Assembly: GCA_964036295.1 (NCBI GenBank)
Contig: OZ038463.1
Span: 12,329,274 to 12,393,273 of the forward strand
From: Plumapathes pennacea
Taxonomy: Eukaryota; Cnidaria; Anthozoa; Antipatharia; Myriopathidae
Length of the DNA stretch: 64,000 bases
Direction of reading: 5' to 3'
Each line of letters starts with the position of its first letter. Positions within the stretch are counted from its first letter, which is position 1. Shown here one piece after another: positions 42,059-52,505 of this stretch. The notes under the pieces are model-generated. The model was not told the DNA's origin. It did no database searches and saw only the letters and a program-made list of their open reading frames with translations. A program made the position numbers and the translations under genes.

Positions 42059-43111
42059 CTACATCTCAGCATGATTTTGAACATGCTGTGTCATGTCTTC
42101 CTTTAAAGCAAAATATTCACAACACACATGACACTCGTAAGCAAACTTATAAAACCTGTACGGGTTTTCATCTCTGTGCATAAAAAAGTGCTGTGTAAAT
42201 TTCTCTTTGACAACAAAGGTTTCACAACATACTTCACATGTGTAGCACTTTTCTTCAATGTGCTGAAGTTGATGCTCTGTCAGATGAATCTCCTGAGTGA
42301 AGCCTTTACCACACTTGTCACAAGTGTACAGTTCTTCTCCAGCCAGCATGCATTGTCGCTGTGTCAAATTCTTGTTTGTGAACTGGTTGTCCTGACAATC
42401 TTTATCAGAGTGTACAAATCGGTGACTGGTCAGGTTACTCTTCCATGCAAAAGTTTTGCCACATTTGTCACACTTGTGGGGTTTTGCTCCTGTGTGTACA
42501 AGTTTATGTGTGGTCAGGCTAACCTTCCATGCAAAAGTTTTACCACATTTGTCACACTTGTTGGGTTCTTCTCCTGTGTGTACAAGTTGGTGCCTGGTCA
42601 GGTTACTCTTCTGTGCAAAAGTTTTACCACATTTGTCACACTTGTGGGGTTTTTCTCCTGTGTGTACAAGTTGATGCATGGTCAGGCTGCCCTTCACTGT
42701 AAAGGTTTTATCACATTTGTCACACTTGTAATTTTTTTCTCCTGTGTGTACAAGTTGGTGCATGGTCAGGCTACTCTTCTGTGCAAAAGTTTTACCACAT
42801 TTGTCACACTTGTGGGGTTTTTTTCCTGTGTGTACAAGTTGGTGCTTGTTCAGGTCACCCTTCCTTGCAAATGTTTTACCACATTTGTCACACTTGTGGG
42901 GTTTTTGTTCTGAGTGTAAGAGTTGATGTGTGGTCAGGTGACTCTTCTGTGCAAAAGTTTTGCCACATTTGTCACACTTATGGGGTTTTTCTCCTGTGTG
43001 TACAAGTTGGTGCTTGTTCAGGTCACCCTTCCTTGCAAATGTTTTACCACATTTGTCACACTTGTGGGGCTTTCCTCTGCACAACAGTTGATGAGGTTTG
43101 AAAGAGCTCAT
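42059..43111 (-). CDS. C2H2 zinc-finger protein (11 intact fingers)
   Basis: Likely a sequence-specific DNA-binding nuclear protein. From the ATG at 43111 (MSSFKPHQLL) the ORF encodes 350 residues; the frame is open 69 bases further upstream without an ATG, so an upstream exon may exist. Eight consecutive fingers of the form KPHKCDKCGKTFAxKxxLxx are joined by TGEKP-type linkers. A degenerate finger follows (the CQDNQFTNKN region lacks its ligands), then three diverged fingers ending MTQHVQNHAEM. Helix positions vary between fingers (ARKGDLNKH, AQKSHLTTH, AQKSNLTRH, AWKVSLTTH). Fingers 1 and 3 are identical in the helix, pointing to recent 84-base unit exchange. No KRAB, SCAN or other N-terminal domain is seen in this exon. 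Confidence 0.85.
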   Translation of the reverse strand: MSSFKPHQLLCRGKPHKCDKCGKTFARKGDLNKHQLVHTGEKPHKCDKCGKTFAQKSHLTTHQLLHSEQKPHKCDKCGKTFARKGDLNKHQLVHTGKKPHKCDKCGKTFAQKSSLTMHQLVHTGEKNYKCDKCDKTFTVKGSLTMHQLVHTGEKPHKCDKCGKTFAQKSNLTRHQLVHTGEEPNKCDKCGKTFAWKVSLTTHKLVHTGAKPHKCDKCGKTFAWKSNLTSHRFVHSDKDCQDNQFTNKNLTQRQCMLAGEELYTCDKCGKGFTQEIHLTEHQLQHIEEKCYTCEVCCETFVVKEKFTQHFFMHRDENPYRFYKFAYECHVCCEYFALKEDMTQHVQNHAEM

Positions 43112-43930
43112 AGAAAATGGACGTTTCTTACAACATCTGTCAAAGGAGTACAGGTTCTCTTTTTGTGATGATGTTTTCAAACTTCAACCAGCCAGGTTCA
43201 ACCTGTAAAACAATTCAACCTGTCATTAGCTTCTGTTTAACCTTTTATATAGCCCAGGAAAAAAAATGGAGGGGTGGGGCCTGTGACCAAGGGAAAATGG
43301 TGCCCAGCCATAACAATAGGTAATTTTTGGTCTAGTTTTGAAGAGAGTCACAAATTTGAGCACTTTGCTATACAGTGTAGGAAAATACAAATGTTTGTGT
43401 CTTGAATAGGGTAGGGTTTTATAGAGTCAGTGGAACATCCCTATACTCAAATTCCTATTGGGTACCCCCCTCCACTCAAATACAGATTCCCCAATTTTTT
43501 TAAGGGAAAAAACGTGATTGATTTAGTGAGAATCGGTAGTTTAATCAGCTGTTAACTGAGCAAGGTATTAAAAGCCAATTTCTGGTGAGAAGCTGAAACA
43601 GGAAATTATAGTTGATCACTCTTGGGCCCTCTTGGTAGTGAAAGAGTTGCAAAGATAAAAATCTTAAGTGGTTTACTGTATGCATATGGGGCCATGCACG
43701 AATCTGTATCTTTTTGCCCAAATAGTTTAATCTGCTGGTTCAGAGTCGTCGAGCAGTTTGTGGTGGTGAACCAAAATCTGTAACGAAGCTTTGAACCAGG
43801 AGATCATGAACAAGTGAGTAAGAAGTTCTTTCATGCAGTGGCGTTGTACACTGAAAAATCGCGCGCCAGAAACAACGCGCCGATTATTAAGAGCTTCATC
43901 TCGCACCCACAACAAAAAAGGTTTGAGCAA
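43112..43930. other. Upstream of zinc-finger gene
   Basis: May hold its 5' exon(s). A repeat related to 38,803-39,610 occurs near 43,395-43,490. No gene can be supported. Confidence 0.3.
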
Positions 43931-44580
43931 TTTAACACTGAATCAATCTAAGATCAAATTATAAGTAAATTCAACACTGAATTAATCTAAGATCAAATGA
44001 AAGTAAATTCAACACTGAATCAATCTAAGATCAAATATAAGTAAATTTAACACTGAGGCCCGGTTCAGACGCCGCTCCTGACATGCGCCGAACCTAATGC
44101 TTGAATTAAGTACGGCAGAAGAGCGGCGTCTGAATCAATTAGGTTTGGCATATTTGAATTAGGTACGGCAGCGGTATTAGGTTCGACTGACGCTGTCGCA
44201 TAATCCGACCTGGGAGCGAAGTTGATTCAGACGCCGCTCTTCACATGTGCCGTACCTATGCATGAATAATTTTGAATAATTTTGAATTAAAAACATGTAT
44301 CCTTAAACATAAGCACTATTGTGTATTTGGTGCGGCAGGAAAAGTTCGCCGTTTGAATCAACAGTCGCTCCTATGTCGAACCAGGGTCGAATCTATTACT
44401 ATTAGGTTCGCACATGTCAGGAGCGGCGTCTGAACCGGGCCTGAATCATTCTAAGATCAAATATAAGTAAATCTAACACTGAATCAATCTAAGATCAAAT
44501 ATAAGTAAATTTAACACTGAATCAATCTAAGATCAAATATAAGTAAATTCAACACCGAATTAATCTAAGATCAAGTAACT
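43931..44580. repeat. 38-bp minisatellite split by a MITE
   Basis: About seven near-tandem units of AACACTGAATCAATCTAAGA followed by TCAAATATAAGTAAATT lie on both sides of a 385-bp insertion at 44,057-44,441. Confidence 0.85.
44057..44441. mobile_element. Harbinger-like MITE inside the minisatellite
   Basis: A 385-bp element with ends GGCCCGGTTCAGACGCCGC and its complement, flanked by TGA on both sides (44054-44056 and 44442-44444). The surrounding satellite unit reads ...CACTGAATC..., so the duplicated TGA is explained by insertion. A 3-bp duplication suggests PIF/Harbinger. Confidence 0.82.
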
Positions 44581-44614
44581 CACCCTTAGTTCAGTTCCGA
44601 AAGCAGCTCGCAGC

Positions 44615-45434
44615 GACAGAGCTGACAAACGCATTGCGCATGTTGGTGACGTCATCAGTCCGTCCGCTACCTTCGAAAGTTTACATTTTTGCATTAAAGC
44701 CTGAGAGCTTGGCTCACCTGGTGAGTTGCTCGGAGAGCAGGAGATCTGTACAGTGGATGGGTTTTATCAACATTATCTGAAGAGGCTTTGCAGCTACGGC
44801 ACTAGCGAGTCCCAGGTCGGTAGAATGGCAAGGACGCTTCAGTGCAGTGAAATACGGAATGAAATCTTCCTGGGATTGGCTTCTGGTGTAATGTTTTTTA
44901 AGTTCCTCTCTGGGACAAGAGCAACGAGTATCCCTCCGTCGTAATTCGTCCCAGTGGTGACGGCAAACTACTGGATCATTTTCTCGGAGCCCAGAACCTT
45001 TGGCCAGTCCTTCTGACAAGGAGTAGAACTTTCCTTTTGATTGCTCTGCTTGACCAGTCCTTTCGCCTTGAGTATATTGTCCTTTTATACCATCTACGAC
45101 TTTCACGGTACGCAGCAGTACCACGGCCGCTATGGCGATGAAAACACTCCGACAAGGACGAATTCATTTGCAATTTTCACCACGGGTGCAAGGAGGAAAG
45201 TGGTAGGTGCAAAAACTCAGGAAGAGAAAAACTAGTGAACTGCAAACTCTAAAAATTTGTAGCTTAACTTTTGCTTCTGCGTCTTAACTTTAAAAAAAAA
45301 AAACCGCCAGAAGTTGTGTTTCGTACATAATTAAAAAATACAAAGGGATTCACTGGAGCGGACACCCGCGCCAGTTTCCGCGGGAAACAGTTTGGCTGCG
45401 CAGCCGCGCATGCACAGTGCGTTTGTCAGTTGTC
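44615..45434. mobile_element. Outer nonautonomous DNA transposon, copy 2 (empty site)
   Basis: An 820-bp element starting GACAGAGCTGACAAACGC with a damaged right end (GTTTGTCAGTTGTC at 45,421-45,434). Nearly identical to the outer parts of copy 1 but without the 2,667-bp insertion. It carries TGACGTCA at 44647-44654 and minus-strand TATAAAAGGAC at 45079-45089, and has a 17-base segment near 45,060-45,077 that copy 1 lacks. Confidence 0.88.
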
Positions 45435-46679
45435 GCTAGACCCGGAAACGGAGGACTGATTCTAATAATTGGTAAATAGCAGCCCCATTGGATTGCATTG
45501 CAGTGTATTGTTTTGATAACTTATAAGTAGCCGATCGGGATCATCCGATAAATTGATCCCTTCCGGAGTCGACCATGTGCCATTCACTATCTTTCGTTCC
45601 CCCACCCCCAGCCGCGCAAACCACGAATTGATTATGTTTTTTGCTGATTTCACAGTATACTGTAGCATCAAAATGCAGGGGAAAGACACAGAAGGACTGG
45701 CCGTGTTTGAGACAGTTAAATAGTCACGCTCCCTTTTCTATATCATTTTATCGTCTGTTTTTGTTAACAAAGGGAAGTTCTCCTTGAACGCCGTGGAACT
45801 ACCTCAGTAAAAAAAAAAAAAAAAAAAAAAAACGTTTGGCATTTATGGACTCCAAAGGGAGGGATTGTTTTGACCATCCACCATTGTTAAATTTGAAAAG
45901 ATGCCTTTGCATTTTGAAACACACAGCGGAATGAAATAATTAAAGTAGAAAATTAAAATCAGCCTCTCGTTTGGAATGAATGTCTGATTGCAGCTACAGC
46001 TATTTTAGTTTTACCGGACTAGAACTTCCAGTTTGAGTATTCTGGCTATAAACCAGGGCCAAAATGATGAGGAAAATAAAGCAACAGTTTTGGGGGCTGC
46101 TTCAACCCTCATGAATGAGAGCCACTTCAGCATACTATATGGAAGCCAGAATGATCCCAGCTGGGGAACTAAAACAAAGAGGATGATGGTTTATGTGATA
46201 TAGGGCCCATTTGAGGCTTTAACAAGGCTGGAACAAACATAAAATGGCCTGCATGAAATAATGCACCAATTGGAAAAAGAATCGGCCATCTGAAACTTAA
46301 AAAAAGAACCACAAACTTACAATGCACAAATTTAATAGCAACAACCAACTTATAAAACAGTTTCATGATACTGCCCTATAAATTACACTATTGGTACCTG
46401 CTGTTGGGCTGTCATGTAGTGTTAGCACACCAAAGCAGTAAACAATCATACAACCTTTAAGGGTACAAACGTGCACTGTACTTTCAAATAATCAAGTTCA
46501 AACATTGTTTCTGAAAATAGGAATATGAGTTACTATCTAATCCTGACAGAGTACTACAAGTTGCTAAGTTGTCCTTTCTGGGAGAGTGATACAATACAAA
46601 ACATGTTGCCTTCAAACAAAGTCATTTCATACTGTACAGCTGCTCCAGAGCTCGATGCTTGATAGTATTTGTTATTTAT
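45435..46679. other. Spacer
   Basis: Contains an A run at about 45,809-45,832. No gene recognised. Confidence 0.35.
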
Positions 46680-47471
46680 TCAACTGCACAGTTTCTCTGC
46701 AAGGAAGAAAGGAAAATGTTAGTCTGTTTTGTTGTCCCTAGTTTCTTGAACCAAGTACAAACAAATAACCTGGTGGCTAAACAAAATTTTTGAAAAATGT
46801 ATAACACACTTGATAATATTTCACTCCAGAGTAATTAAGAAATGCATATAAAATGGAAAAAAATCTTGCTTAGCCAAGATTCATCTCTATCCTACAGTGT
46901 ATTGCAAAGTCTTGCTAAGATATTGGCAAGATCTTAGACAAGATTTTCAACCTGGAATACAGTACCAAGACTAAAGAGTCTCAACCCTGCACAGATTCTC
47001 TTCCAAAGCACATAAAAGAAAGGTGATGAATGCATGAACATACAGTACACTGAAATGTTGGAAAGCTTATTATTTTAGCACTTGAACACTTGGTAATGAC
47101 TACATTGCATATGCCAGCCAACACTATATTTCCACTTTATAGCACATACTAACCAAGGTCTAAACCCTTAGATTATCTTGAAAATTATTCCTCAAGTTAA
47201 ACAGTAGGATTATGGTTAGGGTTAGGTTTGGAGTTAGATTTAGGCCTGATTGCCATGTGCTAGAAAGTGGAAATTCGATTTTGTCACATGCACTATGTGG
47301 TGATACACTGTGTACAAGCAAAACTTATATCTGATGTGAAATTCCAAGATGCATTCATCTCAAATACAGTGCATGTGACCAATGTGACAGAAAAATAGCA
47401 TCAAAACTTATACTGCACTCACCGATTGAATCCATCTCTGTCCTTCCATTATGCTTCCAGTCTTCGACCAT
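46680..47471 (-). other. Possible 3' part of an unidentified minus-strand gene
   Basis: An open stretch on the minus strand (about 47,564 to 47,423, reading SFNSKLDIFVEGCVEYLSL and on to RTEMDSI) ends at a consensus donor GTGAGT. An acceptor TTCCTTGCAG at 46,697 leads in phase to EKLCS and a stop at 46,680-46,682, overlapped by AATAAA. Upstream in the same frame a TGA at 47,565-47,567 separates it from a 47-codon open frame starting ATG at 47,708. The gene may be broken, noncoding or use another start. Not recognised. Confidence 0.3.
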
Positions 47472-48139
47472 ACATTCAAAATGTACGGTAAGGGACAGGT
47501 ACTCTACGCAGCCTTCCACAAATATGTCTAACTTTGAGTTGAAGGAAATGACTGTATACACTGATCACTTCGTCCTGCCAGAGGAGTGTTGCCTTTGTAG
47601 ATGTACAAATAATACATTCTGATCACGTTTATCCTTCGAAGTTGGGGCTGCAGAACGCTGACGTTGTATTTGACGGCACACTGACCTGACCGTAACTCCA
47701 ACAGCCATCAAACAACGAGTTCGACGTATATCCACACAGCTGCATCCCTATTCTTCCTCAAAAAATGAACGTTCAACCGTTTCACAACACTGCGCCACGC
47801 CACAGAAAAAACCGTTTGAACTGAATGGCGCCCGAGCTACTACGCATGCCCATTACGCTGAACCGCACACCGACAGTCGTCGCAGACTCGTTCCCAGGGC
47901 CCTCAGCGTGAGGAAACTGGTTAGCACTCGTTCACACGCTTCAAAAGGAGGTTCATTAAATATTCCTGTTGAATCTCATTAGTGTGTCACCAACGTGTCA
48001 CGCAGACTCCAAGTGCTCGGGCACGCTGCAATCGCACAGTAGGCTTGAGATGCTTTGATCCTTGTACTTGACAGACGAGGTAATTCATCGTATATTTTTA
48101 CATTTTTCAGTTGAGAAGAACAACGTTAGAGACGGATTA

Positions 48140-48506
48140 GGGAGTTTAAGAAACCTAGAACGGCTACGGCAACGCGAGGAACCAAAACCTAGTGTCTCTG
48201 TTTTCCCTATGTCTTTGTAACTTTGCCTATTCTTAGGTTGCTCAATTTGTTCCGTTTTGCCGAGGTTCTATTAATTTCATCGTTTCCTACTAAGAAGAAC
48301 GACTGTCGTTATTTTATTTTATCGGAACTGTCGCCCACGTCCTGACAACGACGTAAAAAAAAGCATTTGAAGTCGCACGCGAGAGCACGGCGACCCGAGA
48401 ACATGTCAATTTCAGATATTCACGTGCTTCTTTTGTCTTCTGTGATTAGTTTTATTGTTTCGCCGACGTTGCCGTCGTCCTCTCGCGTCCTGTATCTTAA
48501 AGTCCC
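48140..48506. mobile_element. 367-bp MITE, copy 2 (nested in the Mutator-like element)
   Basis: Starts GGGAGTTTAAGAAACCTAG and ends CTGTATCTTAAAGTCCC. Inverted relative to the copy at 26,842-27,208 and the same length. Confidence 0.68.
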
Positions 48507-48804
48507 CACGATCGTTTCACGACAGACCTCCTTCTGAGTGTTGTGACTAATGCCGAACTCGCCGCTAAGCACTCGTTCACACGCCTCACACGGAGGTCAA
48601 GGGATCAAGCCCATCAAGGGCCAAAGGGAATTTTCTACGTGCAGTTGAAGTTCAAAATAAAACATTTTGGGCATATCGAAGCAACGGAGACTGAGTGCCA
48701 TGAACTGGTTTAAATAAAAAGTACACTTCATTGCAATTAACGACTGATTAAATAACTTAAATGTGGTCTCAGCTTACGCGGGTCTTCGCGCGCTTTCTCA
48801 AAAC

Positions 48805-48924
48805 ATGGCTCAGGCACTACACGTGGATACCGCAGAGGAAGCAAAAGAGAAAATTGAAGCGTTCGAGACAAGAACTTCGAGCAGACTCTGTTACGTCCGT
48901 TCAGATAAAAACTTCGGCAGGATT
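48805..48924 (+). CDS. Exon-like ORF inside the Mutator-like element
   Basis: ATG at 48,805 opens MAQALHVDTAEEAKEKIEAF followed by ETRTSSRLCYVRSDKNFGRI. A potential donor (GTGACT) follows at 48,926, and the frame stops at 48,931-48,933. The acidic helix followed by an Arg/Lys-rich beta-like stretch recalls the N-terminal zinc-finger-like region of FAR1/MULE transposases, but no metal ligands beyond one Cys are present. It could be a transposase first-exon remnant, a captured host exon or chance. A possible downstream exon begins after the AG at about 49,122. Confidence 0.3.
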
Positions 48925-49851
48925 GGTGACTGAGTACACTTCTGACTGAAAACTTAAGTACTGGTATTTTAAACCACGGCAAAAGGAAGATCTAAAGATT
49001 AGAAGCCCAAGATAGTGAAATTTCCGGTATCATGTCACCATCGTATCACATGACCGCTTGGCATTGATCATATGTCATCGGTGTTTTTTCCAGAGCAGCT
49101 TTATGTAAAGTGTGTGTTGTTGTATCCAGTATTGAATGGCTTGAGACCTGAAGAACATCCCTGCAGCCAACACTGAGAACCTCACCTCACTTATACCCTT
49201 CCCTCCACCCCCATCCCTCTTCCTCCCCCTATCTCACATTCATACTCATTTTTTCCATGTATTTTTATTGAAAACAATAAAAATAATTCAGCAATAAAGG
49301 AAATATTGAAAAAATATTCACTTGTCTCTTGGGTTCATATTACATCAGATCTTGCTAAGAAGCCACATAAGGTACAGTGGAGAGATGAGCAGATCCCATT
49401 TTCTGGGGTCCATTCCTAATTCTTGGAGAGAAACTCCACGACAATGTAAAGTAGTGTTTCTATCAAAAAGCGTGGTCGTTCAAACTGAACACGTACAGTG
49501 AACAGGACATTAAATTGTGGCGAACCTCCATTTGAGGCGTGTGAACAAGTGCCCAGCGGCAAGTTCGGCAATATAGTCACAACACTCAAAAGGAGGTCTT
49601 TCATGAAACGAGGTTGTCCGTCGAGGTTCAACTGTCTGTCTGTCCGTCCGCCTTTACACTGTGCTTTTCAATTGAACAATATACGATAAGTCGACTTCTG
49701 CAACTTACGAGGTAGCGTTGAGCTGTCGGAAGACACCGCCATCACGCATCACATCATGGCTGCCGCGTGACCTGAATGCTAATGAGATTCAGCATGAATA
49801 TTTAATGAACCTCCTTTTGAAGCGTGTGAACGAGTGCTAACCGAGGAAACT

Positions 49852-51589
49852 CTCAAACGACAAAAACGAAGCCTCCCTTTTCAGATTTCTCTGGGTCATT
49901 CAAGTTTTGCTTTTTGATGTAGTAGTGGATTGCGGAATTCAAAAAGCTGTTTTCAAAAATTTTGATCTGTAACTCAAAGAGGTGATTCCCAGCCCAAGCG
50001 GTGGGGCCTGGGCGAGTGTTTAATGTTATAAGAGTTAGGAAAGCGGAGCAAACCTTGTTGTTCACCTAGGTGAAATAAAACGCAAGCATAAATATTTTCG
50101 ATTTCGGACACGAGAAGGACGACGTTTTTGCTGAAATAGCCGCCTTTGGAGTATCTGCTTGGCTCCTGAGACAGTGAGGATTTACTATTTGTGGTTTGCT
50201 TTTTTCCCGCCTTTCGATCAAATTCTTCGCCGGGCAAGTAATGAAGTTGCGCCATGATTGTTCCGTATTTTATTGTCGGCCTGGTTTTCCTCTCCTACAC
50301 AAAGCTTTCAGGCGGCTCGCCCAAGCTTTTGGAGAGAAAACTGTGGCTTATTTATTCCGACATGTTTTCCGAGCTTCTCGGCCTATTTTTCCTCTCCTAC
50401 ACAAAGCTTTCAGGCGGCTCGTCGAGGGTGTCTCGAAAACTAAGACCCCTAAATATACGCTAAACAATTCGATTGTTTCTTATTCTAATTGCTTTTAAGA
50501 GAAGCTGGTTGAGGGAGACTTCAAACAAGGCAATAGCCATTTCGCACATCATCCAACGGGGCTTCTTTTGTCAACTATGTCAATTAGTAGAGGGATTGTT
50601 ACGCGTCTGTATAAACCGTCGGCAGGGGTCACAATGTGAAACGCACATAATTACAAGCGTTTGAAATTATTTCTTTCATACTCATAAAGAGGGTAGATAT
50701 CAGCTGCTTCGCATGTTGGTGAACTTTAAAACAAATTCCGAAGACGTGCAACATACAAGCATTCATACTACTAAGCTTGGAACTGCGGCCGTGAAAAATA
50801 TTTAGCGCCGTCCCGCCAAAATCGGACCGACCCGGGAATACATCTGAGTTAGAGTACCGTCAGATCCGTAACATACGCAAAAAGACCAGAAGGTGAGTAA
50901 GGGTGATTCCTTCGTGATGGTGTTTTCTCCAAAAAATTGAAACCACTGCCGAGTGAAGTCAACTTATGTGCCCCGTTCGCAAGGGTTTCGACTAGAGCTA
51001 CCCGCGTACTTCGAGTTCCAGAGAATTATTGAATCGTTCACGCTGAATTTATAGGTAGTAAAAAACAGGCGAAACATATTGGCCTTAGCTTTACTTTTGC
51101 ATGCGCGACAGTCTTATGAATAATAGGTCTTTCTGAAGAGACGGGTTCAAACCCAAAAAGTTGCCCGACGGAAAACGGGCTGCGGGCAGCCTGTAGAGGA
51201 CGACACCTGGAGGATCTTCAATTAAAAATATTTTGCCACCGTTTTCTTGTTCTGATGTGACTCCTGGCGTATTTGTGGGTTATTTTTTTATTATTATAAG
51301 CCGGCCCGAGTTAAAAGCTAAAATATTTGACCTCAAAATTGAAATCCCAATAAATCGTTTTTGTTGACACAATGTCTTGGCTACGAAACCTGAGTGCTCC
51401 AGGGATGTTTGTTTCTGTGGATTTGTTGTGCGTTTAAGTTCCCGTTAGCGCTTTTGCTAGCGGTTGCGGCGAGCTTAAATTTGCAAATTCTTTTTCTTTT
51501 TTCGTTTTTTTCGTTTTTTTTTTTTTTGTTTTTTTTTTTTTCTCTGGGTCGCTAATTAGCACACGGTGAGTGGTTCACATTGTCACATG
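49852..51589. other. Spacer with a tandemly duplicated ORF
   Basis: Apart from the ORF at 50,254-50,463, no gene seen. A T-rich low-complexity tract lies at about 51,488-51,541. Confidence 0.35.
50254..50463 (+). CDS. Small hydrophobic ORF with a 34-codon internal duplication
   Basis: A 69-residue ORF with ATG start. Two copies of a 102-base unit (offset 50,291 to 50,393) encode FLSYTKLSGGS-containing repeats separated by a hydrophobic stretch. Because 102 is a multiple of three the frame is kept, but two other plus frames also stay open over the duplication, so coding is uncertain. No family recognised. Confidence 0.25.
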   Translation: MIVPYFIVGLVFLSYTKLSGGSPKLLERKLWLIYSDMFSELLGLFFLSYTKLSGGSSRVSRKLRPLNIR

Positions 51590-52505
51590 ATATGCGATGA
51601 CGTAAATTGACCTCGCAAACAACTTGAGATGTGGGCTATTGAATTGTTCGTTGCTTGTGTGTAAAAGTTAATTGTATCCCATTCAAACTCAACACCGTTT
51701 GGCTTTGTGGAACATGCACGGATAAACTGAATTTTAGGGAATGATTTTGGCTTGTGTTCCTAAAGTTCACCGCGGAAGCTTTGAGATTCGATTATTTGAT
51801 GGATACCGGATTGGTAATAACTCTGTCGCCGCTAGTTATTTAGTTCCGACGAAACTTTCTGTGGCGACACGAAATACTTCTGGGAAGATACCAGACCGAA
51901 AACAGAAACCAAAGCTATGAGTCACCGTAAAACAATGACGATTTATGCTTTACTCTGTACATGACATCTGTTGCCTCATAAAATGCTTCTGCCTTATCGT
52001 ACATTGCCTGATGAAATGTTTCTTCCATTTGGTCACGTAGCCTTTGTTTCGCAATGGCCATTGTCTATACTAAAAATGAAAAATACACCGAAATAGTCCT
52101 GAGCATTGAGTTTGCAGTCACAAATGGACGGAATGCGCTGTGAACAAAACCGCAATAATATTGCAAACAAGTCTCGTGTTACACTCCTCGGCTTTAATTT
52201 TCTATTTGTTACAATGTACGAATACTCGAACGCCTGCTAGAAGAAACGCATTCAGTTAAAAAAGAAAGAAAAAATGAAACAGACAAGTATTGAAGCGAAG
52301 GCTGGATTAATCGTGGCCTCTGAGTAAAAAATAAGTGTTTGAAGTCAAACTGTCAAAATCAACTGTGTATAAAAAGATATGTCACGTATTAATCAGCTTT
52401 TCTTGCTGGCTAACGCTTTCGCTCCTAAACTCAAAATGCAGTCCCTCAACCTTTAAGAAGCAAATGCATGAGTGTTGTAATAATAATTTATAGTTCAACC
52501 AGGTT
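51590..52505 (-). repeat. Diverged duplicated segment, copy B-prime (inverted)
   Basis: Reverse-complement counterpart of 29,950-31,010, sharing many blocks of 15-30 bases. It lacks the insertion seen near 30,470-30,600 and contains an intact 48-codon ORF. Confidence 0.65.
51915..52061 (-). CDS. 48-residue micro-ORF in duplicated segment
   Basis: ATG at 52,061 encodes MAIAKQRLRDQMEETFHQAM followed by a short, mostly helical, charged sequence ending SLFYGDS. An acceptor-like TTTTTCATTTTTAG ends eight bases before the ATG, so it could be a terminal exon of a spliced transcript. In the copy at 30 kb the start codon and frame are lost. Function unknown. Confidence 0.35.
   Translation of the reverse strand: MAIAKQRLRDQMEETFHQAMYDKAEAFYEATDVMYRVKHKSSLFYGDS

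Larger units (their letters stand above)
47919..49842. mobile_element. Mutator-like (MULE) nonautonomous element
   Basis: A 1,924-bp element with inverted ends of 64 bp (47919-47982 and 49779-49842, two mismatches) starting GGTTAGCACTCGTTCACACG. It is flanked by the exact 9-bp direct repeat GAGGAAACT (47910-47918 and 49843-49851). Further inverted blocks occur inside (about 48,525-48,610 against 49,510-49,605, sharing GCGTGTGAAC and GACCTCCTT motifs). A 9-bp duplication with long TIRs is the Mutator signature. A 367-bp MITE sits in the left arm. The only coding-like content is a 40-codon exon-like ORF at 48,805. Confidence 0.85.

Noticed and set aside
47210-47228. TTAGGG-like repeats (GGTTAGGGTTAGG) as an interstitial telomere
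   Set aside because: Only about two units; too short to mean anything.
47423-47708. In-frame TGA between two open stretches on the minus strand, considered as a selenocysteine codon
   Set aside because: No plausible SECIS element (ATGA...AA...GA core with a paired stem) was found in the sequence after the stop, and a 45-codon open stretch after a TGA is not rare by chance.
51140-51165. GGGTTCAAACCC as a tRNA T-arm
   Set aside because: No acceptor stem, D-arm or anticodon arm fits around it. No tRNA or 5S rRNA gene was found in the window, including the histone spacers.
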